From NCBI GenBank assembly GCA_022763385.1, contig JALEGQ010000122.1, positions 1-41,162 on the forward strand: a stretch of DNA of 41,162 nt, given 5' to 3'. The notes beneath the pieces were generated by a model. The model worked only from the letters and a program-made list of their open reading frames with translations. It searched no databases and was not told the DNA's origin. Numbering within the stretch: position 1 is the stretch's first letter; every line of letters begins with the position of its first letter. The translations under genes were made by a program, and so were the position numbers. The stretch is from a bacterium. GTDB taxonomy: Bacteria > Bdellovibrionota_C > UBA2361 > RFPC01. Positions 40,963 through 41,162 of the stretch are shown here, piece after piece.

Positions 40963-41162
40963 ATTGAATGAGGAGAGGGGGGTGTAGAGAGGAGAGGGAG
41001 GTGAAAGGGGGGAGTTTTGCTCAGTTATCGGTGATCTTTGAGGATGAAGGGAGCCGTAAGGGAGAGTGAGGAGAATTCAGGGCAGGGGGAATCGTCTCGT
41101 AGTGGGAAGCGAGCGGTCGGAGGGAGGAGAGGCCTCCCCTGAAGCAGGTTATGAGGCTTAGA
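40963..41162. other. purine-rich region with no recognised gene
   Basis: The plus strand is strongly G/A-biased (repeated GGAGAGG and GGGGGG runs). No frame is both long and protein-like; the longest plausible start gives about 22 codons. Nothing regulatory is clear. The region may belong to the next gene's upstream region beyond the window. Confidence 0.5.

Noticed and set aside
1..41162. tRNA, rRNA, CRISPR arrays, insertion sequences, phage genes
   Set aside because: I scanned gaps and coding products for them and found no supporting sequence; very small RNAs could have been missed.

Overview
The window reads as one stretch of chromosome from a Gram-negative, rod-shaped and probably motile bacterium. 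Evidence for this: a heptose nucleotidyltransferase (LPS core synthesis), several lipobox lipoproteins, a LpoA-like cell-wall regulator, an mreC-mreD-mrdA-rodA elongation cluster, a chemoreceptor and a FliN-type protein. The gene set (bactofilin, divergent IMP dehydrogenase, COX24-type mini-protein, dense but partly scrambled operons) fits the broad 'deltaproteobacterial' groups such as Bdellovibrionota, Myxococcota or SAR324. That placement is inference, because no rRNA or other decisive marker is present. Coding density is high on both strands. No rRNA, tRNA, CRISPR array, transposase, integrase or phage gene was found.

Layout. 0.2-2.2 kb: an unknown gene converges on a minus-strand operon (membrane protein, rnhB, yraN). 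2.3-6 kb: an unknown gene, a LOG-family Rossmann protein, a small minus-strand unknown, then a nucleotidyltransferase-HAD fusion translationally coupled to an RmlD-like reductase (surface sugar metabolism). 6.1-8.1 kb: a bactofilin and a methyltransferase-like gene, each followed by the same palindromic repeat starting at its stop codon. 8.3-11 kb: a zinc alcohol dehydrogenase and the divergent pair argP / argO-type exporter. 11.1-14.2 kb: a coupled lipoprotein plus 832-residue protein that I cannot assign. 14.3-14.7 kb: rplS on the minus strand, with a duplicated ribosome-binding leader.

14.9-21 kb: a small basic protein, mreC, mreD, mrdA (PBP2), rodA and a secreted unknown protein form one elongasome transcription unit without mreB. 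21.1-23.1 kb: a membrane-anchored thioredoxin-fold protein precedes a chemoreceptor with a histidine-bearing membrane sensor. 23.1-25.8 kb: minus-strand membrane proteins, an unknown gene that looks AT-richer than its neighbours, and a GT87-like glycosyltransferase. 26-30.4 kb: guaB, an unknown gene, maf, yggS, a 30-residue COX24/mS38-like protein, a lone SpoA/FliN protein and yggT.

30.4-35.3 kb: recO diverges from the chaperone series grpE-dnaK-dnaJ. 35.3-41 kb: a secreted trypsin-like lipoprotein protease diverges from a LpoA-like lipoprotein, followed by lon, whose stop codon begins a perfect 13-bp inverted repeat. Protein quality control (grpE, dnaK, dnaJ, lon) and cell-wall elongation (mreCD, mrdAB, LpoA-like, bactofilin) are the two strongest functional themes.

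The best candidates for something undescribed are the 11.1-14.2 kb gene pair, the stop-codon-anchored palindromes, the nucleotidyltransferase-HAD fusion lacking the usual zinc ligands, the thioredoxin/chemoreceptor pair, and two genes (recO and the fusion) whose predicted promoters would give leaderless mRNAs.
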